From Arcuatula senhousia (Eukaryota > Mollusca > Bivalvia > Mytilida > Mytilidae): a stretch of DNA of 64,000 bases. The position numbers and the translations under genes are program-made. Position 1 is the first letter of the stretch. Each line of letters begins with the position of its first letter. The stretch spans positions 3,961,001 to 4,025,000 of the forward strand of contig OZ020309.1 in NCBI GenBank assembly GCA_963971305.1, read 5' to 3'. The notes below the pieces were generated by a model. It had not been told where the DNA came from. It ran no database searches and worked only from the letters and a program-made list of their open reading frames with translations. This document shows positions 10,994 through 22,500 of the stretch, piece by piece.

Positions 10994-12676
10994 ATGGCAG
11001 AGTCAGCAGCCTTGCTTTGCTCCCTCTGTGAAGAAGAAGGCATACAAATCCAAGCCTTTCACTGGTGTACCGATTGTAGTTCCTTTCTTTGCTATCAATG
11101 TTGGCGCCACCATCAACGGAATAGAGCTTCTAAACACCATGAAACGATACCAACAGAAAATTATCAACTGATACCTGACTTTATCAAGAACACATCAAAC
11201 GATTGCCCGAGCCACGGGAAACGATTTGAAATGTACTGCAGTGTTCACGAATGTGTATGCTGTGTTCAATGCCTAGCTGACGAACATCAGGAATGTCAAG
11301 ATTTAAAGAATATTACGGAGGTATTATCAATGGTCAAATCGTCTGCCTCTATGGCCAACGTACACGACCAACTTATGATCTTGCAACAAAATTATGATCA
11401 GATTTCGAAATATTTGGAAAATGAACGAACAGCCATCAACAAACAAAAGACTACCAAGAAACAAGAGGTCAAAACAATGAGAAAGTTAATAGATGTTCAC
11501 TTGGACAAGTTGGAGGAACAGCTAAATGACAAAATAGAATCTGAGGCACAAAGTACAATTGATCAACTAAATGCTACCACCACTCAGGTTCATACTAAAC
11601 TGAATGCTACTCATCAGCTGATAAATGACTATGAGACTATGCACAATTATGCTACAAACCTTCAGACTTTTATTGGACTAGATGCCTTCAGGACAAAACT
11701 AGGAAAAGAAGCAGAATTTCTTGAAACGATTCAGGAAAATCAAGTCTTATATAAGAGTTTGTTTGAAGTCAGTTTTTCACCAGCACTTGCTTCCGTATTG
11801 AATATTGAAACTTTTGGGGATATACTGACCTCCCATAGCAAGCCGTCAATAGGAATCAAAGAACTAGAGAGTACAAATTCTATGATATCGGTGCCTTCGA
11901 TTTCACTTGATGACATCAGTCTTACTTTGTTGAAGAAATACAATGTGTCCCATGGTAGGGAAACATTTGTATCAGGTTGCGATCTGATGTCAAACGGTGA
12001 TTTTCTCATAGCCGACCAGTTATCACGCTATGTCAAACATTATATGAAACAAGGTACCTATTTTAAACTAATCACAACTGGAAATGGACACCCTTTTGAC
12101 GTTTGTTGTATAGATAACAACAGATGCGCCATTTCTACAACCAGCTGTTCATATAACCATCATTATATACTTATTGTCAACATAAGAGGAAATACGATCT
12201 CAAAGAGGGTTGATGTTGGAAAAGGATTCAAATATCTTTCGTTCGATAAAAACTTGATTATTAGTAGAAATGAAAAACTCGTTGATGAAGGGGAGATAAT
12301 ACATTTAAGTTCAGATGGGAAGATTATAAACAAGTTTTCAGCGGGTAAATCAGGTGGCGTTTGTTCTTCAAAAAGCATGGTTTACTGGACTGATTGGTCA
12401 GAGGAAGGTTCAGTCGTGTGTTCCGATGAATTTGGAAACATCAGATGGCGATACCAGGGTTCGAGTATAAGAGGACCTCGGGGTATAACTGTTGATACCC
12501 GCGGAGTCGTTTTTATCGCGTGTTCCGATTCCAGTTCTATTGTAGCAATACATCCGGACGGAAAGACGAAAAAATTCGAATTAGAAGAACCGTTTGCTCT
12601 TGCGATTAATCGGAATGAAGGAAAAATAATGATTTGCAACAAACGAGATGGACTAGTTTTCCTTTACCAGATATGA
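10994..12676 (+). CDS. B-box / coiled-coil / NHL-like (TRIM-type) protein
   Basis: Intact 560-residue ORF in one exon. I take the ATG at 10994 (MAESAALL) rather than the in-frame ATG at 10916. A good acceptor (tttatattcttcag) ends just before it, and both dead paralogues in this window start at the same place after an acceptor. Numbering from 10916: first B-box-like finger C35/C38...C51/C54, C59/C62, H65 and on to H74/H75; second B-box C97, H100, C108, H111, C113, C116, C119, H124; coiled coil about 150-235; C-terminal NHL/beta-propeller-like repeats from about 340 (e.g. RGITVDTRGVVFIACSDSS). There is no RING finger, so it need not be a ubiquitin ligase. Families of this kind are hugely expanded in bivalves and linked to innate immunity; its own role is unknown. 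Confidence 0.85.
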   Translation: MAESAALLCSLCEEEGIQIQAFHWCTDCSSFLCYQCWRHHQRNRASKHHETIPTENYQLIPDFIKNTSNDCPSHGKRFEMYCSVHECVCCVQCLADEHQECQDLKNITEVLSMVKSSASMANVHDQLMILQQNYDQISKYLENERTAINKQKTTKKQEVKTMRKLIDVHLDKLEEQLNDKIESEAQSTIDQLNATTTQVHTKLNATHQLINDYETMHNYATNLQTFIGLDAFRTKLGKEAEFLETIQENQVLYKSLFEVSFSPALASVLNIETFGDILTSHSKPSIGIKELESTNSMISVPSISLDDISLTLLKKYNVSHGRETFVSGCDLMSNGDFLIADQLSRYVKHYMKQGTYFKLITTGNGHPFDVCCIDNNRCAISTTSCSYNHHYILIVNIRGNTISKRVDVGKGFKYLSFDKNLIISRNEKLVDEGEIIHLSSDGKIINKFSAGKSGGVCSSKSMVYWTDWSEEGSVVCSDEFGNIRWRYQGSSIRGPRGITVDTRGVVFIACSDSSSIVAIHPDGKTKKFELEEPFALAINRNEGKIMICNKRDGLVFLYQI

Positions 12677-12774
12677 AATATTACTTTTCATTGACATAAT
12701 TTTGTGATATATACAAATAAAGAAATGGAGTAGTCGCACACGACAGCTAGTCCCCTTGCCCGTTACATTAATAT

Positions 12775-13530
12775 GAAAGTCAAGGTGACCTAAATCTGTA
12801 TGTTAATTACTATTCACGATATACCCACTTACAAAACATCATTCCTCTACCACTCACATTTGCTGGGATATAGTCCTTAACCACAACTTTAACCTCAGTC
12901 CTTCATATAGAAAATGAAGGTCAAGGTGACTTTATTTTGCTACGTGTGGTGATTACTATCCAAGGTGTACCCACTGACCACTTTAACCTAAAGTATTCAT
13001 GCAGAAAGTCAAGGTGACATAAATCTGTATGTTAATTACTATTCACGATATACCCACTTACAAAACATCATTCCTCTACCACTCACATTTGCTGGGATAT
13101 AGTCCTTAACCACAACTTAAACCTGAGTCCTTCATATAGAAAATGAAGGTCAAGGTGACCTTATTTTGGTACGTGTGGTGATTACTATCCAAGGTGTACC
13201 CACTGACCACTTTAAACTAAAGTATTCATGCAGAAAATGTAGGTCAAGGTGACCTAGTTTTTGTACAGATGCTGATTACTAGTTAAGATATGCACACTGA
13301 CCAAATATCACGTCTCTTTTATTTGCAGGTGCTGAGACATGGATGTTAACCAAAACCTTAACACGAGTCATTCTTGCATGTGGGGAATGTAGGTCAAGGT
13401 AACTAATTTTGGTACGGATGCTGGTTACCATCCAATATGTACCTAGTGACCGAATATCATATCTCTATCACTTGCAGTTGCTAAGATATTGGCCTTAACC
13501 AAAACTTAAACATAAGTCATGTACCACTCT
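12775..13530. repeat. tandem satellite-like array with palindromic AGGTCA sites
   Basis: A 229-bp unit is repeated almost exactly (starts 12775 and 13004), itself built of about 115-bp half-units that continue, more diverged, to 13530. Each half-unit carries 'ggtcaaggtgacc'. At 13241-13258 it is a perfect AGGTCA-AGG-TGACCT palindrome, the consensus of an estrogen-type nuclear receptor element, and several others differ by one or two bases. It begins about 100 bp after the B-box gene stop. Confidence 0.75.
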
Positions 13531-15109
13531 GATTCAAATAAAGTACTTGTACATAGTACCATTACATTATGTAAAGGTCTGGAAAAGGCTTAATGTGGTC
13601 GATCAAAGTCAATTGATACAGATTGTATAAGAGTTTGAACTTGTTCTAATCGTTTCAAAATAGTCTTGAAATGCTTAACTTTACTATTCTTTTTTTACTA
13701 AAATAAGGTACAAAATTCAACGAGACCGAATTAAACTTTACTTTTCTAACTATAATCTTGGCCAAATTAAAGTATTGTTGATTCAAATTGGTTAACTACG
13801 TTTCAGACTCGGTCGAGTACAAATAGGTAGAAAACATAACTATTATGTATGTGAAAAAAAATAACTAACTTTCATTCTAAATTCAAGTCCATGAAAAAAT
13901 CCGTCTTCCCATATATCCCGAACATCCGATAACAATTAAGTAGTTTTCTGAATAGCCGAGTACATTTCAGTACGATTAAGTACAATTAATATTATATTGA
14001 ACTTTCTGTTGACGAAAGAAATAATGACATTCCATCCTTGTTTTCGGAATCCTAAATTATATATCCTCATTGCTGGATTTGGCTTCCTTCTTTCGAACGT
14101 TTTGGTTTTGATTACTTTTCGTTTTCAACAGTTTTGGAATTTGATCTTCCAATGTTTTGATTCAAATGCTACTGATTAGAGAATACTCCTTGAAATAGCA
14201 TTTCCAAATTAACCATTTATACCTGCGTTTCGATATTTGTAATTATGTAAATCCATACTATTAATGTTTTATGTGCTTTGTTTTCAAAATGAACAATTAA
14301 TAAAACTATTTTTAGTTTCGAAAACATCAATGTGGACGGCAATAAAATGTATTGTGATAAATGTATTCTGTCAATCAAACGTGGATTCTCGAAATTCAAA
14401 AAGAACTAATAAAAATTCTTTACTCTTTGTCATTTCATCTTGCAATAACATTGCAACTTTTGATTTTTTTAACAGTATACATTTTAACTCCAGAGGCACA
14501 GCTTAAATCTTGTTTGGTACAGTTGATTAAAAATATTAGTTTTAACAACAAAGCGGAAAACTCAGGCACGCATATCTAACAGTCAATTATATCAAGACTT
14601 TCTTTGTCGTCCATCAGTCTTCTCTAGTTAAAAGAGCAAACTTGCACAAAAACAAATATTTGTACAGCTAGGCGGTGTGTTTTCGCAGACAACTTCTAAA
14701 AACACAAACTTTGCAGTTTCAACTTTTGGATACCTGTAATATCCTGAGCAGGTCAGGGCATCACAATGACTTCCAATATACACACTTTTGGCGACTATTT
14801 AAATGTCTTATACCCCAAGAAACTTGAACAAACTACTCTAGAGATTCTAGATGGTCCGCTTCATATTTGGGCTTTTGTCTTGAAATAAACACACAATGAA
14901 AGCTGTGCCCAAAGCCTCATTACAGGAAAACGTGTTGACTTCAACCTTTCCTTTCTGTGAGACTACAATTCTAGCGATGGAGCTTATAAAGTTTACATTC
15001 CCCAACTTAGTATTTGCAGAGTTTGAGAAGACAAGTACCAAAATAATTGCCAGAACACAAATTACAAAAAAATAAAATATGTTCTATTAATATATAGAGT
15101 TCTAGTAAA
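13531..15109. other. intergenic; one dispersed repeat, no gene
   Basis: 14020-14260 resembles 24860-25050 ('aacgttttggttttga', 'ttgattcaaatgctactgatgagag.ttactccttgaaat', 'aaattaacc.tt.atacc'), so it is a dispersed repeat. The remainder is AT-rich with short frames that show no domain. Confidence 0.5.
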
Positions 15110-15780
15110 TATAAATAATAACAAAGTTCAACACAAATTTTGTTTGCTACGCCTGACGCGTGTTTCGTCTATTGAAGACTCATCAGAGGTGCTCTACAAA
15201 AAATTAAAATGCCAACACTATATGATTATGGAGAGCATAGAACAATTATACCCTAAAAATGCATAAAACTAGAAACCAAACTATGAATAATACGGTACCA
15301 ACCTATGTCTGGAGTAGGAAGATACTTAAGGTTTTGACAATTTTAAAATTTCAACGGATAATGTATAGCTTTGATGTGTTCGTCAACACAAAAGTGTTGA
15401 TGTCGGAGCGGGATAACCTCGGGGAATCAAAACTCAACAAGCATGGCTAACCATCACGGATGTTAGAAATATAAATTACAACAAGGTCCAGACAAACATT
15501 TTTGCTACGCCTGATGGGGGTTTCGTCTATTATTGAAGACTCATCAGAGGCGTTCTACCAAAAATTTAAAATGCCAAATACTGTATGATTATGAGGAGCA
15601 TAGAACAATTAAACCCAAGAATGCCAAAATCTAGAAGCCAAATTATGACTAATACCAACCTATGTCTGGGGTAGGGAGATACGTAGGGTTTTGACAATTC
15701 TAAAATTTCAACGGATAATTTATTTAGAACTATTAAGAGTGTAGTTGTCATGAAAAGACTTTATAAATGTCTAATAACCC
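15110..15780 (+). repeat. two tandem copies of dispersed repeat family A
   Basis: Two successive copies share 'gctacgcctga.g.g.gtttcgtcta', 'gactcatcagaggcg.tctac', 'gagcatagaacaatta' and 'cctatgtctgg.gtagg'. Between them is the block 'gtcaacacaaaagtgttga' and 'ggctaaccatcacggatg'. The same elements occur inverted at 6211-6552. Non-coding. Confidence 0.7.
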
Positions 15781-16114
15781 AAATTAACCCAATTGAATTT
15801 GCAATTTCAACCCCCTTCTTCCAAAATGTATCAATATTTTCTTACTGTTTCCTGTGTCGTTCGTGATATATATATTGCAAACATTGGGGTCAGAAAGGGT
15901 CGACATCACCGTTTATTTTTTCCGCAATATTTAATGGCATATTAAATATTTTACCTGTTTATATGTTCACTTACAATCTCATGCGCTTCGATTTTTTTTC
16001 AGTTCATTCTATATATTGACCCCAATTTTTGTCAATCAGCATTTTTGTAAGGCTTGTGTTTTGTAAAGTAGTCAGGTACAAAATATATTTCAAAACAACT
16101 TTTTAGATAAGTTT

Positions 16115-16375
16115 GATAAAATACAAATGACAACAAAGTTCCAGACAATAAATTTTGCTACGCCTGACGCGCGTTTCGTCTATTCAAGACTCATCAGAGG
16201 CGCTCTACCAAAAATATTGAAAATGCCAAACACTGTATGAATATGAAGAGCATAGAACAGTATAACCAAAAAAAAATCAAACTGGGGAACCAAATTATTA
16301 CTAAGATATTCAACCTATGTCTGGGGTAGGAAGAACCTTAGGGTTTAGACAATTTTGAAATTTAGGCGGATAAAA
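16115..16375 (+). repeat. dispersed repeat family A copy
   Basis: It begins 'acaaagttccagacaataaa', continues with 'gctacgcctgacgcgcgtttcg' and 'caagactcatcagaggcgctc', and ends near 'ggtaggaagaaccttagggttt'. Same family and orientation as the pair at 15.1-15.8 kb. Confidence 0.7.
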
Positions 16376-16569
16376 ATGACACATGTAAATATGTTATCCA
16401 GAACGCTCAAAATCTCCAATTGGTTCTGAGGAGGTGGTTATGACTGTATTTCCAATGAAAGGATTAAATAGCTTGTAAAGTAAATTGTACTATAAATACA
16501 TTGTGTACTATTTTTTTCATTTGATTGTTGAAAGTGGTATTTGGAGGCAATATTTTTTTTATCAAAACC

Positions 16570-18125
16570 TTGCTTAAAATGACCCATCTTGCTATAGAGG
16601 AATAGCTATTTCAAGTTGTTTAAGCAAATTTTGTTTTAAAATCCTTTATAACAGACCTGATGTCTTGATGAATACACGAAAGACAACAAAATTATTAACC
16701 CTGAGCAAATAGGCTTTAGAAGGGGTTTTAGAACTAGAAATCACATTTTTACATCAAACAATTTAATTGATAGCTACTTCGAAAAAGTATGTTTTTCTTC
16801 GTGCTTTGTCGACTGGAAAAATCAAGGAACAACTTAGTAAAAGTAGACTTACTTTTCCATTACCAAAATTTGGGAAAACAATATATTGAATTTTAGAAAC
16901 TCTCCCTTTTTAATGATAGGTTTCAAACTCAAACTTGGATTTAAAAATTGAAACACATATCTTATCTTCTAGTTAAAAAAAATCTACAGCAAGTTTCACC
17001 AAGATTCGCATATTAAGTAATATTTAAAAATGGAGGTATAATAAAACTTCTTTACATAAACTTTTATTATCGTTGTGTAATTTTGAAGTTGAAGATGAGT
17101 TTCACTTTTTAATGAGTTGTCATATCTTGATGATCCAAAAAATATTTTTTTCAAGAACAAAATACAGATATTGTTTCCTCATTATCAGATATGATTCAAA
17201 ATGATAGTTTGGTGTTAATTCTCAAAGACGAATATGTAGATTTGTGTCAAATGAGCATTGATTAGTTAAATGAAATGTACAATTTGAGCACTAGTTTAAG
17301 AAAATAGCCAATTTATGTTTATACATTTATATTATACTGTATGTTGAGGTAGCTAAAATAAGTTAAGTCATTGTCATATTTGTTTTCTTTAATACATTGA
17401 AATTGAATGTATACACCTAAAAAAAGTGAAGCACCCCCGTATTTGTTTAATAGTAATTCATTTCCAAACCACTTTTAACCGTTATTTTACTGATCTTCTT
17501 TTGTATTTCAAACTACAATATGCTTTGTTAAGCACAATTTAACATGCTTGTAACAAACAAAAAAATATGTTTAATTGTTTAATTACATAACATTCCATGG
17601 TAAAAAAATATTTAGCTTTTGTACATAAACAAGGTAGTCGAAAAGTATGGTCACCTGAAGCTCAAAACTGTTATTAAATTGTCAAATCACACTTGAAAAT
17701 GTAAATCATAATCAAAAGAATGATATTGTCTCGCCAAAGAGTCTCCACCTTAAGCACGAATGAATGCTGGAACCGTTAGTGTCATACTGTCAGTTTGACA
17801 TCTAATTTCTTAAAAACTTACATGTATCTGCTGTTAATCAACCTGAAAATGGGAGTTAAACAGAAAATTCATACCCTTTAAATCATATATTAAAGAATAA
17901 AAACTGACCAAAATCATGAAAATAAAAAAAGTACTCCAAATTATTGAGCATCACAAATAGTCAAGGGGTGCTTTACTAATTCCAGATGCATGTATATATA
18001 GCACCCCCTCTGAACAAATTACTAGGTTTTTTTATATATATAAATACTGTATTGTTAACGTATATGTTTTGGTAATAATTTACTTATTTGGGACTTTAAA
18101 CCAATAAAGAATTTGAATTAGAACT
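16570..18125 (+). pseudogene. decayed non-LTR (LINE) retrotransposon
   Basis: Broken frames encode reverse-transcriptase pieces: 'CYRGIAISSCLSKF' (fingers), then after a frameshift 'INPEQIGFRRGFRTRNHIF' and 'CFVDW' (palm, before the first catalytic Asp). A C-terminal piece near 17.1 kb reads 'CNFEVEDEFHFLMSC'. The segment with the catalytic YADD box is deleted. The tail 'aaaccaataaagaatttgaatt' near 18.1 kb is typical of mussel LINE 3' ends. A small inverted-repeat element interrupts it at 17426-17976. Confidence 0.7.
17426..17976. mobile_element. MITE-like insertion inside the LINE
   Basis: Ends GTGAAGCACCCC and GGGGTGCTTTAC are inverted repeats (11 of 12 match) and lie between the LINE coding remnant and its 3' tail. 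No clear target duplication, though TA occurs near both ends. Interior is non-coding. Confidence 0.45.
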
Positions 18126-18164
18126 TTAATTCTAATTCGTTATTCCATGGTTTATATGGCTGAT

Positions 18165-18365
18165 GTCAGAGTGAAACAAACAGAGTAGACCGAGCCTGGA
18201 TTGAACTAGACATAGTGTAAGTTTGCTTTTGGAGTAAACTTGAGAGCAGATCTAGCTTCCGGCTGTGTTCAAAATGAACCAAACAGAGTAGACCGAGGCG
18301 AACCTGGATCACCCAGACCTAGTGCAAAGTTTGCTTTTTGAGTGAACTTGAGAGCAGAACTAGGT
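18165..18365 (+). repeat. two-copy tandem duplication, about 100 bp unit
   Basis: 'aacagagtagaccgag', 'cctggat', 'agacctagtg.aa', 'gtttgctttt.gagt.aacttgagagcaga' occurs twice in succession. No coding potential. Confidence 0.6.
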
Positions 18366-18912
18366 TCACTCAAATCAAATGAGACCAGAAAAAAAGCACA
18401 CCTAGACCAGACTTCTGGTCCGCTTTTCTAGTCTGGTTGGCATACAGGTTAGGTTTGGACACATTTGTAGTAGACTAAGTTTAGATTCAATAATTCACCT
18501 TTCATAAAATGGCTTATTTACTCTCTCAAAAAGAAACGCAACATAAAAAAAAATGAAATTGCATGGCATACAAAAGTCGGGTTTTATATCATCAGTTGTT
18601 ACAATATCATTTTGAAAATTGACTTGATTATTGTAGAGGGGCCACTTTTTATTTAATTGCTAAACTTTTTATATGGGACGCAGTCCCACATATGTAGAAA
18701 CTTCCCAAAACTAATGGTTTGTTTTTTTTCCAAACCGGATGCGCCGAATGCGCGCAAGCGCACTAGGCACGACTTTCTATGGGGCAGGAAATTCGATGCT
18801 TTTTTGGAATAAATTTTAAAATTGACAGATTTAATAACCACAGTTAAATTTCTTTTTTGAAATAGACAGGTGAATACGGATGGAAAGTCAAAACTAACTC
18901 TCTAAACATATT

Positions 18913-19400
18913 CACTGTGGTCAATGAGATCCGGTGCCTAATGTTTTGTCAACTTCCGGTTAACTATCAACAAGGGGACACGTTATAAAAATGGTAAGTT
19001 TTTTTTTCTATTTACACATTATAAAGATGCAAAAAACTTTTTATGGCATATTCCTGGGTATCTATATAATAAATTCATGCCACGTTTGTTATGTTTTATT
19101 CTCTGACTTGCCGATTATCAACTGAATCAATGGCAGAATCATACGTTTTTGTAGAGGCGGCTCACATTATGCACAAAAACGCAATTTTGGGTAACAATCG
19201 TTAACTTCTATTGAATGAAACATTGTTTAAAAATGAATTATAGACATTGTCAGCTATAATTTACACTTTATTTCACTCCAATTTTTAAATTATTCCGCTT
19301 TCTTGGTGACCCATGCTTGCCGAAGGAATCCGGCTTTGTCAAATATTATGATCCGGTTTAGTCATAATTGCTATTCATTCAAGGAATCGGTTTTGTCATT
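18913..19400 (+). repeat. left terminal inverted repeat
   Basis: It pairs with 29225-29683 in inverse orientation. Near-identity runs from CACTGTGG to about 'ggctttgtca', after which only 'aggaatcggttttgtc' is shared. It contains ACTTCCGG at 18952-18959 and a consensus splice donor at 18994. Confidence 0.9.
18945..19000 (+). promoter_or_regulatory. TIR promoter and first-exon donor for the YqaJ gene
   Basis: ACTTCCGG (an ETS-type core promoter motif) is followed 25 bases on by 'ttataaaaatg' and at once by a consensus donor gtaagt (18994). This fits a short mostly untranslated first exon ending at 18993 and spliced to the acceptor at 19537. The TATAAAA string sits too close to the donor to act as a TATA box for that exon. 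If it is a TATA box, transcription would start inside the presumed intron. Inference from motifs only. Confidence 0.5.
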
Positions 19401-19570
19401 CCAAAAATGAAACCTTAACTCATTTTTTAGCTTTATTATCACCAAAATGTTAATGATTAATGTTGTTTAGTGTGTCTATTTTGGGATATTTTCAAACTGA
19501 ATATGTCTTCCAGTTAAACTTTCATTTTTTTTTTCAGGTTACTTAAAGAAATTACCATCGATAATTCAAC

Positions 19571-22500
19571 ATGCCTACCAAAGTTTCGTTGTTATTATTG
19601 CACCTCTACGTTCATCACCCTGCCGGAAATAGTGTCACACACTTCAAAGAGCCATGAAAAGGAATATTTAAAAATAAAACTTTTAGAACTAAATGCCTTA
19701 TCAGGAAAACTCGGCTACAGAACACATAGTTTCAACATTATTCCAAAAGATGTTGAAATGAACGGAAAACGTATCAAAGTTCAAGAGACATCAAAGGCTC
19801 TTGAAATACATGTTATTTCTGAAGAAGGTGAGAAAGAACTATCAATTGCTAGTCCAATACCAAAAAAGTCCAAGAGAGATCGATATGAGAACTGCCCTTC
19901 AGATGCCCCTCCTTTGGAAAATGACCATAGTTCGGAAGAGAAAATCTTGTGTGCCCTAGTTCCCAAAGTCGTCGAGAAATTAAAAGAAGCCGGCAAAATT
20001 GACATATGGATAAAATTTAATGAACTTTTGTCCACCGGCAACTTTCCATTAAGTAATATTGCCTTTCTATTGTTTTTAGATGTAGTTAGATTTTATGATT
20101 GTGAAAATACGACATCTATGAGATATGATGATCCTTCAGTAAATATGTTTTGGCGTATTGGCTTTAAAATGTTCCATGCCAAGTGGCTTCGATTTATGAG
20201 TGGACCTAAGAATAAAGGTGATCTAATAAATGAATGGACAAGTAGAGGGAATTTTCATCCATCTAGTGCAAAGATAAATTTTTGTGTACCGTTCTCAAAA
20301 GTAAAAAATATTTCAGATTCTCCAGTACCACCTAACCAAGTTAGACCTGGCATAATCAATCATCTTCTCCAGAAGTTCTCGGAACAAGCAACACCACAAC
20401 AGACTTTCAAACTCTGTTTCGATGGAAAGAAGATAAACTCATCTCTTACAGATAAGAATGGTGATATTGATTTATTTGGATTTGAGGGTCCTCTAACTCT
20501 AGGTGAGCGACAACAGTGTCTACAACAGGAACAGTCCTTGATAACGGAGCTTCAATCAAGATTGCAAGAGGAGATGATCAAGAGCAGGACTTGTATAGAA
20601 AACATATAAGAGGAATCGAAATCCAAAACAATTGATTCATTTAGAGAACTTATTTTAATAATTTCGAAAAGAATAAATGAATTGCGAGAAGCGTATGTAT
20701 CAAACGAAATGGCGCTGTCAAAGTTCAAGAAAATGGCTGGTCATGATTGGAGAAAAAGCATGCTCCTTTATGTAATTAGTGCTATTGAAACCCACAAATA
20801 TGACATTTACAGTAAAAAGCTGTCTTTTAGACTTAGTCGGGAAAATTGGAATAGTATTGTCCGAACTTTGTAAAACAAGTCATTTATACAGCACTAGCAA
20901 AACTGTTTCTCTATCTGAACAGTCTAACTATGTCCACCTAAAAGATACGCTTCGCACTGTAGAAATGGAAGATATTGACTATAGATTTGAGAAGCAGAGA
21001 AGTGAAATGTGGCACTCTATAAGAAAAACTGCGGTGGTTACCGGAAGTACGCTATATGCTGCCATCGGCCTAGATGCTATGAAAAAACAACTTGAACATT
21101 TTGACTATGTATTTTTTCAGAAGGAAAAACCTAAGTTTTCTAGCGCTGTCAAGGAAAAGATGGAACATGGTGTTTTAAACGAAATTAATGCCGTGTCGAC
21201 GCTGGTTTCAAATATTCTGCCTGTTTTCTTTCCTGGGTTAACTTTTTATGAGGAAGGTTGCTACCGGATTGAAGCACATGTAGATATGATAGTAAGCCCA
21301 GACGGCAGTTGCAGAGATGAACAAGATAAGCCTATATTAGCAGTAGAGATCAAGTGTCCTGCACCTAAAGAAGATATGTTAATGAAACCAGCTCAACATT
21401 ATTCAATTCCAAAGTATTATGTGACTCAGATCCTTGCTGAGATGGCAGCACTTAATGTAGACAAACTGCTTTATGTTTGTTATACTGCTGAATCCACAAC
21501 AGTACATGTAGTGACATTTTCACCAGATCTTTGGACTGATATTTGCTCAGAGCTACAGATTTATTGTCAACCAAAACCCAAAAGACCTACTGTAAAATCT
21601 AGTAACATAGCTTTACTGCAATCTAAAATCGCCAAGTTCTTGAATACCAATGTTGTTTTCTTGTGTGAAATTGCTTCGTGCATTGCTGTAGATTGCCAAA
21701 TACCTTCGTCTGAATCGGAGTTATTCTGTCGTCATAACTCACGAATAATGACGGAAACGGTCAAAATGTCTGTTATACAATCCTGGCTTCGAGAAAGCGA
21801 ATTGAAAATTGATAATGCTTTTAACCTGACACGTTCCAGGGCATCTGAATTTTTGGGATTTATGATTTCAGATGTAGATCGCTTATACAGACAAGATGAA
21901 ATACAGTCTGTTCCAATTGCTTACGCCATGAAAGGCTACAGTCTGACAAATGAAACAATGAGAAAAATGGTGGAGTATGTGTTATATGAATGTGCAAATA
22001 AAGGTCTATATGTTCCAGTATGTTGCTTTGATGTGCAGTGGTACAGAATGAATGTGAGAGATCGCAACGATGCACCATTAACAATGTTGCAACTTCAAGA
22101 AGAGCTATGAAATCGAGTGAAAAAGATTGATAAAGGTACTCTTTTCAAGATAATTGCAAACAAGGGTTTGTTTACTGATATGTCAAAAGCCAACATTGAA
22201 GATGTAACAGAAAAGATTGAGCTACAACATGTAATTACAGAGAAATCAAATAATCATTTTTATCAGAGAGAAACAACGACCGAAGACTACAATTTTATTA
22301 TCCATACGTTCACAGTTGGTACCTTGAAAGGAGAGAGAACATTAACCCTGTCTTCCACTTTGATAAAAATGATCATAGAAGACCTGACGTCAGTGCCTAA
22401 ACGGAAACGAGCTCTACCAAATGAAAGTTATCAAAACTTAAACGAAGAAGAGAACATTTGCAGAAGGACTAATGACATAATGTCATCCATACCTGAGGAT

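Noticed and set aside
11740..12642. Three minus-strand ORFs in the B-box gene
   Set aside because: Antisense shadows without domains.
14217..14579. Overlapping small ORFs on both strands
   Set aside because: AT-rich sequence, low-complexity peptides, no splice or domain support.
19632..20609. Independent gene starting at 19632
   Set aside because: The codon there is GTG and the frame is open upstream to the acceptor at 19537, including a C2H2 finger; it is the interior of the larger YqaJ gene.
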